Assembly (NCBI GenBank): GCA_035652535.1
Contig: DASRDP010000112.1
Coordinates: forward strand, 1 to 64,000
Direction: 5' to 3'
Source of the DNA: Chloroflexota bacterium
GTDB taxonomy: Bacteria; Chloroflexota; UBA6077; SHYK01
Length of the DNA stretch: 64,000 nucleotides
A program made the position numbers and the translations under genes. Shown in pieces: positions 26,640 to 34,573 of the stretch (position 1 is the first letter of the stretch; each line of letters starts with the position of its first letter). Under the pieces are notes generated by a model that worked only from the letters and a program-made list of their open reading frames with translations, had not been told where the DNA came from and ran no database searches.

Positions 26640-26993
26640 ATGACCGACGACGACTTCATCCGCGTTGCCTCCGTTGCCGACGTCGCCCCCGGCGCAGCAG
26701 TGGACGTCGAGGTTGATGGCGAAGTGGTCGTGCTTGCCAACGTCGAGGGGGCCATCTACGCCGTCGGCGGATGGTGCCCGCACCTGGGTACCGCCCTTGC
26801 GCTGGGAAGCATGAGCGGCCATACCCTGACGTGCTTCGCGCACCTCTGGCGCTACGACGTTCGGAGCGGCGAGCCCATCTGGCCGCCCATGGCCCGAGTC
26901 GTTCGTGGGTACGCGCTCAAGGTGTTTCGTGTGCGGGTGGTTGGCGAGGACGTGTACGTCTGCCCGCGACCGATGGGCGGCGGGCTCGGCTGA
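26640..26993 (+). CDS. Rieske-type [2Fe-2S] ferredoxin
   Basis: A 117-residue soluble Rieske protein. The cluster ligands are C46-P-H48 and C65-x2-H68 (CPHLG and CFAHLW), spaced as in oxygenase ferredoxins such as T4moC and BphF types. There is no signal peptide or membrane anchor, so it is a cytoplasmic electron carrier. It could serve a ring-hydroxylating or other monooxygenase encoded elsewhere; no oxygenase is adjacent. ATG at 26640 is the only reasonable start; the upstream ribosome binding site is weak. Confidence 0.88.
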   Translation: MTDDDFIRVASVADVAPGAAVDVEVDGEVVVLANVEGAIYAVGGWCPHLGTALALGSMSGHTLTCFAHLWRYDVRSGEPIWPPMARVVRGYALKVFRVRVVGEDVYVCPRPMGGGLG

Positions 26994-27188
26994 CCTACAG
27001 CTCAGTCCATGCGCGCAGGTCGTGGCCCCGGCACGAGCGGGTCAGCTCTCTCGCTTGTGGCGGTAGGGTCCGGTCGGGCTGAGGCTTGTCCCCAGCCGCC
27101 CTGGTGCGGTGTTCGACGTCGCGGCGAAGAAACCCCCCGACCGGATTGCGTTACGCGCGCTGGGGTCATGCCCGTGAGAAGTGACTCA

Positions 27189-28025
27189 CTAGTTCATTCG
27201 GGCGGCCATCTCGCGCAGGTACCGGCGCCAGGCGCGGAATCGCTCGCTCCTGCGAAGAGACGGCTGAAGCCGCCGCACTTGCTCGATGTCGCGCAGGGCT
27301 CTCTGGTACTCGCCCAGCTGCTCCAGGACCGCCGCCCGGTCGCGGCGCGCGTGGTGGTCCTGCGGGTGCAGGAGGACGATTCGGTCCAAGGCCGCGAGCT
27401 GTCTGTGCGTGTCCGCGCGTTCCCGATAGATCTCTCTGAGGTTGCGCAACACCCGCACGAGGATCTGGCGGTTGCTGAGCGCGGTGAGCATGTTCCGCTC
27501 GAACTTGAGGCGGCCCCCGTGGATCGCCCGGACCCGCTCCGCACAGTCGGCCTCTTGCAGGTCGACCTGACCGGTGAAGGGATCGACGAAGGTGCCGGCG
27601 TCTGAAAGCCGCACGAGGAAATGACCGGGAAGACCGACACCGGAGACGGGCAGGCCCAGTCTTCGCGCGATCTCGATGTAGAGGATCGACAGGGTCACGG
27701 GGATCCCGCGCTTTCGGTCCATGACCTCGTTGAGAAAGCTGTTCCGGGGATCGTAATAGTCCTCTTCGTCACCGCGGAATCCCTCCTCATGATGGAGGAA
27801 GCGTGCCAGCGCCGTCCCCGCCGCGCGGGCATCCTCGGCGTTGTCCACGCGCTCGCGAATCCCGTCGGCCAGGGAATCGATACGGGAGAGATAGGAGCCG
27901 ACGTCGAGCTGTGGGTATTCCTCGGCAGCGATGAGCAGGCACGTTTCCGCGAGGGGGATTGAGGAGCTGGGGCGATTGACCATTGCCGCAAAGGTCGTGC
28001 GGACCCGCAAAATGGACTCGTCCAT
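27189..28025 (-). CDS. SirB1 family protein (transglutaminase-like fold plus TPR)
   Basis: A 278-residue cytoplasmic protein. The N-terminal ~160 residues form the SirB1/transglutaminase-like domain, with FRGDEEDYYDPRNSFLNEVM, RKRGIPVTLSILYIEIARRL and GVGLPGHFLVRL as the conserved blocks. A C-terminal TPR-like helical part (about 185-270) contains LRNLREIYRERADTHRQLAA and LEQLGEYQRALRDIEQVRRL. The catalytic Cys of true transglutaminases is not evident. Function is unknown in most bacteria. ATG at 28025 follows AGGGA; a GTG one codon upstream is possible. Confidence 0.85.
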   Translation of the reverse strand: MDESILRVRTTFAAMVNRPSSSIPLAETCLLIAAEEYPQLDVGSYLSRIDSLADGIRERVDNAEDARAAGTALARFLHHEEGFRGDEEDYYDPRNSFLNEVMDRKRGIPVTLSILYIEIARRLGLPVSGVGLPGHFLVRLSDAGTFVDPFTGQVDLQEADCAERVRAIHGGRLKFERNMLTALSNRQILVRVLRNLREIYRERADTHRQLAALDRIVLLHPQDHHARRDRAAVLEQLGEYQRALRDIEQVRRLQPSLRRSERFRAWRRYLREMAARMN

Positions 28026-28079
28026 CACGATCCCTCATGCCGCAGGGCGGGCATGAGGCATTATACGGCCTGGGTTTCG

Positions 28080-28568
28080 CTAGGACTGGAGCTCCGCGAG
28101 GGTCTCCCGAAGCTGGCGGAGGTGCTCCTCCGCGTGACCGGCGAGGAACAAATCCGCGATGCCGTCCATGTGCATCTCGCCGCGCGCCGCGTGAATGCCC
28201 GTGACTGTCTCCCACTCTGAGTCGCTATACGAGCTGAGGGCGCGTGCCGCCTCCTCGCTGCCCCGTTGGATAGCGCCGACAAGTTGGTCAAGCGGTTCGG
28301 ATCGATGCTCTTCGACGAACTTGATGCGCTCGGGGTCGGAAGCCGTGCGTCCGAAGGGCTGCCCGGCATGCTGGCGAAGCCACACGATCTGCTTGGCCCA
28401 ATAGGGGTAGATCTCCGCGGAGTGGGCGGCCAGCTCGAGGAGTGACCATTCGCCGGGCTTTGGAGGCCGGGCCAAGAGCTCCGGCGGGACGCGCTGGATC
28501 TGCTCCACGAAAGCCGCCACAGCAGCCCGAAGCCGCTCAGCCTGTCGCTGCCCGCGAGTTGTTTGCAT
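28080..28568 (-). CDS. DinB-like four-helix metal-binding protein
   Basis: A 162-residue protein of the DinB/YfiT superfamily, a four-helix bundle with a three-histidine metal site. Candidate ligands are the His in SLLELAAHSAEIY near 50 and the two in LAGHAEEHLRQL near the C-terminus. The PGEWSLLELAAH pattern is typical of this family, whose members include thiol-dependent S-transferases. ATG at 28568 follows AGGAGGT by 4 bases. It is divergent from the phosphofructokinase gene; TATACT at 28591-28596 reads as a -10 on both strands. Confidence 0.82.
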   Translation of the reverse strand: MQTTRGQRQAERLRAAVAAFVEQIQRVPPELLARPPKPGEWSLLELAAHSAEIYPYWAKQIVWLRQHAGQPFGRTASDPERIKFVEEHRSEPLDQLVGAIQRGSEEAARALSSYSDSEWETVTGIHAARGEMHMDGIADLFLAGHAEEHLRQLRETLAELQS

Positions 28569-28687
28569 CGGCACCTCCTGGGGCCGTCAGTATACTTTTT
28601 GGTGGGACACGATCCGCAATGGCGCGGCTCGGTTTTGGGAGCTGCGCAGCTCCCTCCTGGAATTCACGCCGATCAGGAGGTAGTGCG

Positions 28688-29719
28688 ATGCGAGTAGGTG
28701 TGTTAACTGGCGGGGGCGATGCCCCCGGCCTCAACGCGGCCATTCGCGCCGTCGCTCGGCGGTGCTTCGAACTCGGTGACGAGCCCATCGGGATTCGCAA
28801 TGGATGGGCTGGACTGATGGGAGCGGGAAACGTTCGCCCGCTTCAGCCGACCGACGTCTCGGGAATTCTGCACCTCGGCGGCACGATCCTGGGCACGTCC
28901 CGGACCAACCCCTTCAAAGAGGATCACGGTAGCCAGCAGGTTCTGGAGAACCTTCAGCGTGCCCAGATCGACGCGATCGTGGCGATCGGTGGCGATGATA
29001 CCCTCTCCGTCGCCTGCCGCCTGAGCGATCTGGGCGTGCGGGTGGTTGGGGTACCCAAGACCGTGGACAACGATCTCTCCGAGACCGACTACTGCATCGG
29101 GTACGACACGGCCGTGACCGCGGTCGTCGACGCGTTGGATCGTCTCCACGCGACCGCCAGCGCGCACCATCGCGTCTTGGTGACCGAGGTTATGGGTCGC
29201 GACGCCGGCTGGGTAGCCGTGGCGGGAGGATTGGCTGGCGGCGCGGACTTCATCGTGATTCCCGAGGTTCCCATCGATGTGGATCGCATTTGCGAGCATC
29301 TTCGTCGGCGATTCGCGATGGGGAAGGAGTTCTCTCTCATCGTGGTGGCTGAGGGCGTCACGATGCCGGAGGTGGTGTCGAAAGAGGCGATCCGCGAAGT
29401 CGACGCCTTCGGACACGTTCGGCTCGATCGACGCGGAGTCGGCGAAACGCTGTCGCGGGTCATAGAGCAGCGCACGGGACTGGAAACGCGGGTCATGGTC
29501 CTCGGTCACCTCCAGCGCGGCGGCAGCCCGTCCGCCATCGATCGCATCTGGGCGACGCGCTTTGGCGTCGAGGCGGTCGACGCGGTCCATGATGGCGCTT
29601 TTGGTGTGATGGTTTCGCTGAAGGACGGACGCCTCAGGCGCGTCTCCATTGCGTCCGCCGTCGGGCGGATGAAGACCGTCGACCTCGGCCTTTATCGGCT
29701 GGCAGAGATCTTTTATTGA
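28688..29719 (+). CDS. 6-phosphofructokinase, pyrophosphate-type signature
   Basis: A 343-residue phosphofructokinase (PfkA family) for the committing step of glycolysis. The N-terminal GVLTGGGDAPGLNAAIR binds the phosphoryl donor. Residues 101-104 are GGDD and residue 124 is Lys in VPKTVDND. In E. coli numbering, Gly104 and Gly124 mark the ATP enzyme, while Asp104 and Lys124 mark pyrophosphate users, so this is probably a PPi-dependent (or mixed group III) enzyme working in both directions. Catalytic TVDND and the substrate loop VMGRDAGWVA are intact. ATG at 28688 has AGGAGGT upstream. Confidence 0.9.
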   Translation: MRVGVLTGGGDAPGLNAAIRAVARRCFELGDEPIGIRNGWAGLMGAGNVRPLQPTDVSGILHLGGTILGTSRTNPFKEDHGSQQVLENLQRAQIDAIVAIGGDDTLSVACRLSDLGVRVVGVPKTVDNDLSETDYCIGYDTAVTAVVDALDRLHATASAHHRVLVTEVMGRDAGWVAVAGGLAGGADFIVIPEVPIDVDRICEHLRRRFAMGKEFSLIVVAEGVTMPEVVSKEAIREVDAFGHVRLDRRGVGETLSRVIEQRTGLETRVMVLGHLQRGGSPSAIDRIWATRFGVEAVDAVHDGAFGVMVSLKDGRLRRVSIASAVGRMKTVDLGLYRLAEIFY

Positions 29720-30147
29720 GTCTGGGCGGGCCGTCGTACGACACGGATGGCACGCGCGATGAAGGCGCCGCGCGGCCCGGCCCTTCCCAGCGCCAGAACG
29801 CTATCGCCGACCTGTATAGCGTCGAGCCCCGCCGGACGCTGGTTGATCCAGATTTTCGTGGCCGGGCGCACGATGGCGACGTGCCGGCCGGTGCGCGCGA
29901 CGATCGCGATCCGTTGGCCGCGAATCCCGCGCACGATGCCCAGGACCAGATGCTGCTGAGGCCGAACGGCGAGAGCCTGCTCCGAACCGTCGGAATCCCG
30001 TGCCGGGCCAGCGCCCGGGGCGCTCACCGTGACATTGGGGCCGGGCGCGGCAGTGGCGGCTCCGGCCGCAGTCCCGCCTACGAGGGCGCTGAGTCCGGCC
30101 AGGGCAACGGCGGCAATGGCGACGGCGCGACGGGCGCGCGCGCTCAT
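29713..30147 (-). CDS. Exported small beta-rich protein (OB-like, DUF5666-type)
   Basis: A 144-residue protein with an N-terminal signal peptide or anchor (ARRAVAIAAVALAGLSALVG), a low-complexity linker and a C-terminal strand-rich domain (about residues 63-135). That domain holds LVLGIVRGIRGQRIAIVA and VQVGDSVLALGR and resembles small DUF5666-like OB folds. ATG at 30147 overlaps the upstream stop as ATGA; an ATG two codons earlier is possible. It is the last gene of an ECF sigma factor operon and overlaps the phosphofructokinase 3' end by 7 bases. Confidence 0.65.
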   Translation of the reverse strand: MSARARRAVAIAAVALAGLSALVGGTAAGAATAAPGPNVTVSAPGAGPARDSDGSEQALAVRPQQHLVLGIVRGIRGQRIAIVARTGRHVAIVRPATKIWINQRPAGLDAIQVGDSVLALGRAGPRGAFIARAIRVVRRPAQTQ

Positions 30148-30566
30148 GGCCATCCCCCGTCCCGGTCGAGCGCGCGGAACCGAGCGTCAGGCTGAAGCAT
30201 CAACGATCCACCATAGGCCAACAGCAGGATGCCCAATGCGACCGCGCCGACGTGCGCCCAGGGGATCAGGTCGATGGTGGCGAGGGCGACGTCGACCGGG
30301 GCGGCGAGAACGAGGTCGAGGTCTGTCCGGACGGCGTCCGCCAGCACGAGCGCACCCGAGGCGCTCAACTGGCGTCCCGCGAGGAACGAGAACGTGGCGA
30401 TCAGGACGAGCGCGGGCGCCAGGATGATCCGTCCAATGCGACGGCGCGCCCGGGCGCGGGCGGCTATCGTCTCCAGGATACGAGCCTGGAGGTCCGGGGG
30501 CGGCTCCACGCGTTCGAGGCGCGCAAACAATCGGTCGACGTCGTCGGGCGCTGGCTCGATGCTCAT
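30144..30566 (-). CDS. Membrane protein in the sigma-factor operon, candidate anti-sigma factor
   Basis: A 140-residue protein with a soluble N-terminal part (DDVDRLFARLERVEPPPDLQ), an amphipathic Arg-rich stretch and two transmembrane segments: IILAPALVLIATFSFLAG near 46 and HVGAVALGILLLAYGGSLML near 105. There is no zinc-binding HxxxCxxC motif of classic ZAS anti-sigma factors. Its position 41 bases after an ECF sigma gene and its topology suggest it may restrain the sigma factor. ATG at 30566 follows GGAGG. Confidence 0.6.
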   Translation of the reverse strand: MSIEPAPDDVDRLFARLERVEPPPDLQARILETIAARARARRRIGRIILAPALVLIATFSFLAGRQLSASGALVLADAVRTDLDLVLAAPVDVALATIDLIPWAHVGAVALGILLLAYGGSLMLQPDARFRALDRDGGWP

Positions 30567-30607
30567 CAATCCTCCATCCTAGGGACGCGGCAGGTCCCCT
30601 TTCAGTT

Positions 30608-31174
30608 TCAGCGATAGCGACCAAGCTCGCGGCGGAGTTGAGATTTCGCCCGTTGGAAGAGGGTTTTTGCCGTGTTCTCCGGAATGCCGAGGCTTTCGGC
30701 GACCTCGGCGAACGTCAGCCCTCCGAGGTATCGCAAGAGAACGACCTCTCGATTCCGAAACGGTAACGCGTCGATGGCCGCCTGGATCGCCTGCTGGAGC
30801 TCGGCACGCTCGTAGATCTCCTCGGGCAGCGGGTCAGCGTCGGCCGGATCGAGATCGGCTGCTTCCTCTCCGCGAGTCAGCTCGGACATAGGGACTGCCC
30901 GGCGTCGGCGAAGGAGGTCGATGCACTTGTTCCGGGCGATTCTGAGAAGCCACGCACGGAACGGCGCGTCCTGCCGCCAGCCGCGAGCGGATGCGAAGAG
31001 CTGGATAAACGTCTGCTGGGTCGCATCGCTCGCATCCGCGGGATCACCCAGCAGATGCACGGCGAAGTTGAAGATGGTCGCGGTGTGCCGCTCGACGAGG
31101 GCCTCAAACGCGGTCGAGTCGCCGTCGCGGAACCTTCGCACCAGTTCCTGGTCTGGCAGCTGCCCTCGCTCCAA
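30608..31174 (-). CDS. ECF-type RNA polymerase sigma factor
   Basis: A 188-residue extracytoplasmic-function sigma factor. Region 2 spans about residues 20-85 (FNFAVHLLGDPADASDATQQ and FRAWLLRIARNKCIDLLRRR). Region 4 is the C-terminal helix-turn-helix (LPFRNREVVLLRYLGGLTFA, then ESLGIPENTAKTLFQRAKSQ). The linker is acidic. The start codon is TTG at 31174, supported by GGAGGT 5 bases upstream. First of a three-gene operon with a membrane protein and an exported protein; divergent from the DUF1800 gene, which it might regulate. Confidence 0.92.
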   Translation of the reverse strand: MERGQLPDQELVRRFRDGDSTAFEALVERHTATIFNFAVHLLGDPADASDATQQTFIQLFASARGWRQDAPFRAWLLRIARNKCIDLLRRRRAVPMSELTRGEEAADLDPADADPLPEEIYERAELQQAIQAAIDALPFRNREVVLLRYLGGLTFAEVAESLGIPENTAKTLFQRAKSQLRRELGRYR

Positions 31175-31328
31175 CGAGCACCTCCGACCTCGCGATTATC
31201 CGAGGGCGTGCCATCGCGGACAACTCGATGGGCCGTCTGAAACTTTTTGCCCCGCCGGTCCGTCATTCTTGTAATCGCGTCCCTGATGAACACCCACTCC
31301 AACGGGCGTCGCGCCACAGGAGGAGGAG

Positions 31329-32672
31329 ATGAGTATCGAGTCCAATCTGCGAAGAGTTGCGCACTTACTGCGTCGGGCGGGCTTTGGCGGAAGCCCAGAT
31401 GAGATTCGATCCTACGCTGGCATGGACTTTGACCAGGCCGTCGACCACCTGGTCGATTACGACGCGGTCGCAAACGACGCGCTCGAGGCGTCCGTGGCGG
31501 ATCTGGAGGAGACCCTGGGAACCGCGCGGCTGCCGGCGATCCAGCACATCTGGCTTCACCGAATGCTGAGCACAGCCCGTCCCCTCGAAGAGAAGATGAC
31601 CTTGTTCTGGCACGACCACTTCGCCACGGCGAACTACAAGGTGGGTCGTCCGCCCGCCATGTACGCACAGATTGGGCTCTTGCGGGCCAACGCGATGGCC
31701 GACTTTGGCACGCTCCTGCGCGCGGTCTCGCGCGACCCGGCCATGCTCCGCTGGCTCGACAACAACACAAACCGCAAGAGCAGCCCCAACGAAAACTACG
31801 CCCGGGAGCTGATGGAGCTTTTCACACTGGGGTCGGGGAATTACACCGAGCTGGACGTGCGCGAGGCGGCGCGCGCGTTCACCGGCTGGTTCTTCAATCG
31901 CGACGGCGAATTCGTCTTCAATCGAAACCAGCACGACTTCGGTGAAAAAACGTTCCTCGGTCAGACCGGCCCATGGGACGGCGATGACGTTCTGGACATC
32001 ATCCTCCAGCAGCCCGCTGCCGCGCCCTTCATCGCAGAGAAGCTGTACCGATTCTTCGTCCACGACCATCCCTCGTCGGACACCATCGCCCGGCTCGCAG
32101 ACCAGTTCCGCGCTTCGGGCTACAGCATTCGGGAGTTGGTTCGCGCCATTCTGCACTCACCGGACTTCCTGTCGGACGACGCGTATCACGGCGTCGTCAA
32201 GAGTCCGGCCGAGCTGTTCATCGGGATGATGAAGCAGTTTGGGGTTCGCGAGATCCCGAAGAGTGCGCCGGGCCTTCTTCGGCGAATGGGCATGGATCTC
32301 TTCAACCCGCCGAATGTTGCGGGATGGGACTGGGGAGCGGGGTGGATCAGCAGCGCGACGCTCTTGGAGCGCGCGAACGCGGCTGGCCTGCTGACGGCAC
32401 AGCGGGGAAACAACCAGAAGTTCGGGCCCAATCCCGCCGCGATCATTGATGCTCTCGGCATTCGGACGCCCGACCAATTGGTGGACGCGCTCGCTCAGTT
32501 GCTCGTCGATGGTGACGTATCTGCGGCGACCCGGGCCCACCTGCTGCAGTACGTCGCGCATGGGTACAGCGGCCCGACAGATGCGTTCTTCGCCGACCCG
32601 CAGCGGACTGACCGAGCGGTGCGTGGAGCGGCCCACTTGATCATGATCACGCCCGTGTACCAGATGGCGTGA
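31329..32672 (+). CDS. DUF1800 domain protein
   Basis: A 447-residue protein of the DUF1800 (PF08811) family. Conserved elements include HLLRRAGFGGSPDEI at the N-terminus, MTLFWHDHFAT near 90, LRRWLDN-type LRWLDNNTNRKSSPNENYAR near 138, GWDWGAGWISSATLLERANA near 333 and the closing HLIMITPVYQMA. No signal peptide is seen, unlike its partner. DUF1800 and DUF1501 genes form a conserved pair in many phyla; the role is unknown, perhaps in polymer or sulfate-ester metabolism. ATG at 31329 directly follows AGGAGGAG. Confidence 0.92.
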   Translation: MSIESNLRRVAHLLRRAGFGGSPDEIRSYAGMDFDQAVDHLVDYDAVANDALEASVADLEETLGTARLPAIQHIWLHRMLSTARPLEEKMTLFWHDHFATANYKVGRPPAMYAQIGLLRANAMADFGTLLRAVSRDPAMLRWLDNNTNRKSSPNENYARELMELFTLGSGNYTELDVREAARAFTGWFFNRDGEFVFNRNQHDFGEKTFLGQTGPWDGDDVLDIILQQPAAAPFIAEKLYRFFVHDHPSSDTIARLADQFRASGYSIRELVRAILHSPDFLSDDAYHGVVKSPAELFIGMMKQFGVREIPKSAPGLLRRMGMDLFNPPNVAGWDWGAGWISSATLLERANAAGLLTAQRGNNQKFGPNPAAIIDALGIRTPDQLVDALAQLLVDGDVSAATRAHLLQYVAHGYSGPTDAFFADPQRTDRAVRGAAHLIMITPVYQMA

Positions 32673-32717
32673 TGCAGTCGATGCACGAATACTCCTGCAC
32701 ATGCGGAGGTGATCCCC

Positions 32718-33956
32718 GTGTTAACGCGACGACGTTTTCTTCTCGGCGGTGGGATGGTGTTGGCGGCGGCCGGCGCCGTGCCCGCGTTTCTCTCTCGAAC
32801 AAGCCGCGTGGTGGCCAACTCTAGCGCGTCCAGCCCGTATGGCTCGGACACGATTCTGGTTGTGGTCCAGATGAGCGGCGGGAATGACGGCCTCAATATG
32901 GTGGTGCCCTTCGGCCTGGACGGGTACCACGAGGCGCGGCCGACGATCGGGATCGACGAAGACGCCGTCATCCCGCTCGAGGGTGCGATCGGGCTCCACC
33001 CCGAAATGGGAAAGCTCGCCGAGCTCTATCGCTCAGGGCATGTCGCCATCGTGCAAGGTGCTGGCTATCCGAACCCGATCTTGTCTCATTTCCAATCCAT
33101 GGACGTCTGGCACCGTGCGACGCCCGATGCCTCGATTCACGACGGGTGGCTCGCCGATTATCTTGCCGCGACGGCGGGTGAGGCGGCGAACCCGATGTAC
33201 GCCACAAGCGTGACCGACGTGCTGAGTCCGGCGCTTCGTGGGCAGGGCGTCACGGTGGCGTCGATTTCGAGCATCGAGAACTATCAGCTCCGCGGCGATC
33301 CGCGACACCCGGAAGACGATCAGGCGTTTCAGGATGCGGCAACGTGGATTTACGGACAGGACTACGGCTCACAGCCCCTGCAGTCCCTGGTCGCTCGGAC
33401 AGCGAGCTCGGCCCTGGCGTCCGTCGCCCAGGTTCAGGGGGCGGTCGCCGCCTACCGCGGCTCCATCGAGTACCCGAGCTTCGCCCTCGCAAACAGCTTG
33501 AAGACGGTCGCACAGCTCATGGCCGGCAATCTCGGAACGCGGATCTACTACGTCGCCTTCGGGGGCTTCGACACGCACTCGGCCCAAGCGGCTACTCACA
33601 GCAGGCTCCTTGGCGGCTTTTCGGACTCCATTGACGCGTTTCTGCGGGACGTCGCCGACCAGGGAAAAGCCGACCGCGTCCTCGTGATGACGTTCTCGGA
33701 GTTCGGGCGACGGGTCCACGAGAATGCCAGCCTGGGGACGGATCACGGGACCGCGGCGCCAATGCTCATCATCGGATCTCGCGTGAAGGGCGGCCTGTAC
33801 GGCGATCATCCGAGCCTGACTGATCTCGACGCGAACGGTAACCTCAAGTACGGCATTGACTTTCGATCGGTCTACGGCACCGTGCTGGAGGGGTGGCTCG
33901 GCGCCGACCAGCAAGCCACGCTGGGCGCCCGGTACGAGCGCCTGGGCTTCGTGTGA
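32718..33956 (+). CDS. DUF1501 domain protein, Tat-exported
   Basis: A 412-residue protein with a twin-arginine signal at the very start (LTRRRFLLGGG, then a hydrophobic run and an Ala-rich cleavage region). The DUF1501 body (PF07394, sulfatase-like alkaline-phosphatase fold) has VVVQMSGGNDGLNMVVP near residue 48, NPILSHFQSMDVWHRA, YYVAFGGFDTHSAQ near 277, TFSEFGRRVHENASLGTDHG near 325 and GGLYGDHPSL. GTG at 32718 gives the Tat signal at its correct distance and has GGAGGT 7 bases upstream; a GTG three codons earlier is possible. It follows the DUF1800 gene by 45 bases. Confidence 0.92.
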   Translation: MLTRRRFLLGGGMVLAAAGAVPAFLSRTSRVVANSSASSPYGSDTILVVVQMSGGNDGLNMVVPFGLDGYHEARPTIGIDEDAVIPLEGAIGLHPEMGKLAELYRSGHVAIVQGAGYPNPILSHFQSMDVWHRATPDASIHDGWLADYLAATAGEAANPMYATSVTDVLSPALRGQGVTVASISSIENYQLRGDPRHPEDDQAFQDAATWIYGQDYGSQPLQSLVARTASSALASVAQVQGAVAAYRGSIEYPSFALANSLKTVAQLMAGNLGTRIYYVAFGGFDTHSAQAATHSRLLGGFSDSIDAFLRDVADQGKADRVLVMTFSEFGRRVHENASLGTDHGTAAPMLIIGSRVKGGLYGDHPSLTDLDANGNLKYGIDFRSVYGTVLEGWLGADQQATLGARYERLGFV

Positions 33957-34077
33957 TCCCGCCGGGCGCGGGAGGAGCCACGCGCCTCGAGACACATCCC
34001 CGAACAACCCCGTTTTCGGCGTGCGCGCGGGCGGACGCCTCTGGTACGCTGGATATGGATCGCACGGACATCGTTTG

Positions 34078-34551
34078 ATGGCAGGTTGGATTCGGGCGAG
34101 ATCGCTGGTGAACGGGCGCGGCATCGTGGCGGTTTTCGCCGTGGGTGCGCTCGGCCTCGTGATCGCGGTTCAGGTCGGGATCCCGCGCGGAGCGCGCGCC
34201 GGCGCGCCGCCGGAGACGGGGCCGGATCAGGTCGTGGTGGGACCGGCAGAAGGCGAGGGCCCGGTTGGCACAGCGCCCGACGACGCGACGATTCACGCTG
34301 CGCGGGCGGACCTGGCAGCCAGACTCGGTGTGGACGTCGAATCGATCGCCGTGGTGTCCGCCGACGCGGTGACTTGGCCCGACGGCGCTCTCGGCTGCCC
34401 CCAGCCCGGTCGGGCCTATCCACAGATCGTGATGCCGGGTTATCGCGTGGTCTTCTCCGTCGACGACGTGACGTACGAATACCACGGTCAGCTCGGCGGC
34501 GATCCGTTCTTCTGCAAAGATCCTCGCCCGCCGATCGGTGGCCAGCAGTAG
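34078..34551 (+). CDS. Small exported conserved protein
   Basis: A 157-residue protein. A hydrophobic segment near residues 14-33 acts as signal or anchor, then an Ala/Gly/Pro-rich linker. The conserved C-terminal domain (about residues 75-150) contains ARADLAARLGVDVESIAVVS, WPDGALGCPQPGRAYPQIVM and VTYEYHGQLGGDPFFC. Its cysteines at CPQPG and near the C-terminus may form a disulfide. Similar domains occur in cyanobacteria and Chloroflexota as unnamed proteins. Possibly a protease-inhibitor-like fold, but this is a guess. Convergent with the oxidoreductase gene. Confidence 0.7.
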   Translation: MAGWIRARSLVNGRGIVAVFAVGALGLVIAVQVGIPRGARAGAPPETGPDQVVVGPAEGEGPVGTAPDDATIHAARADLAARLGVDVESIAVVSADAVTWPDGALGCPQPGRAYPQIVMPGYRVVFSVDDVTYEYHGQLGGDPFFCKDPRPPIGGQQ

Positions 34552-34573
34552 CCCCGCCGCCGAGGGATGGGAC

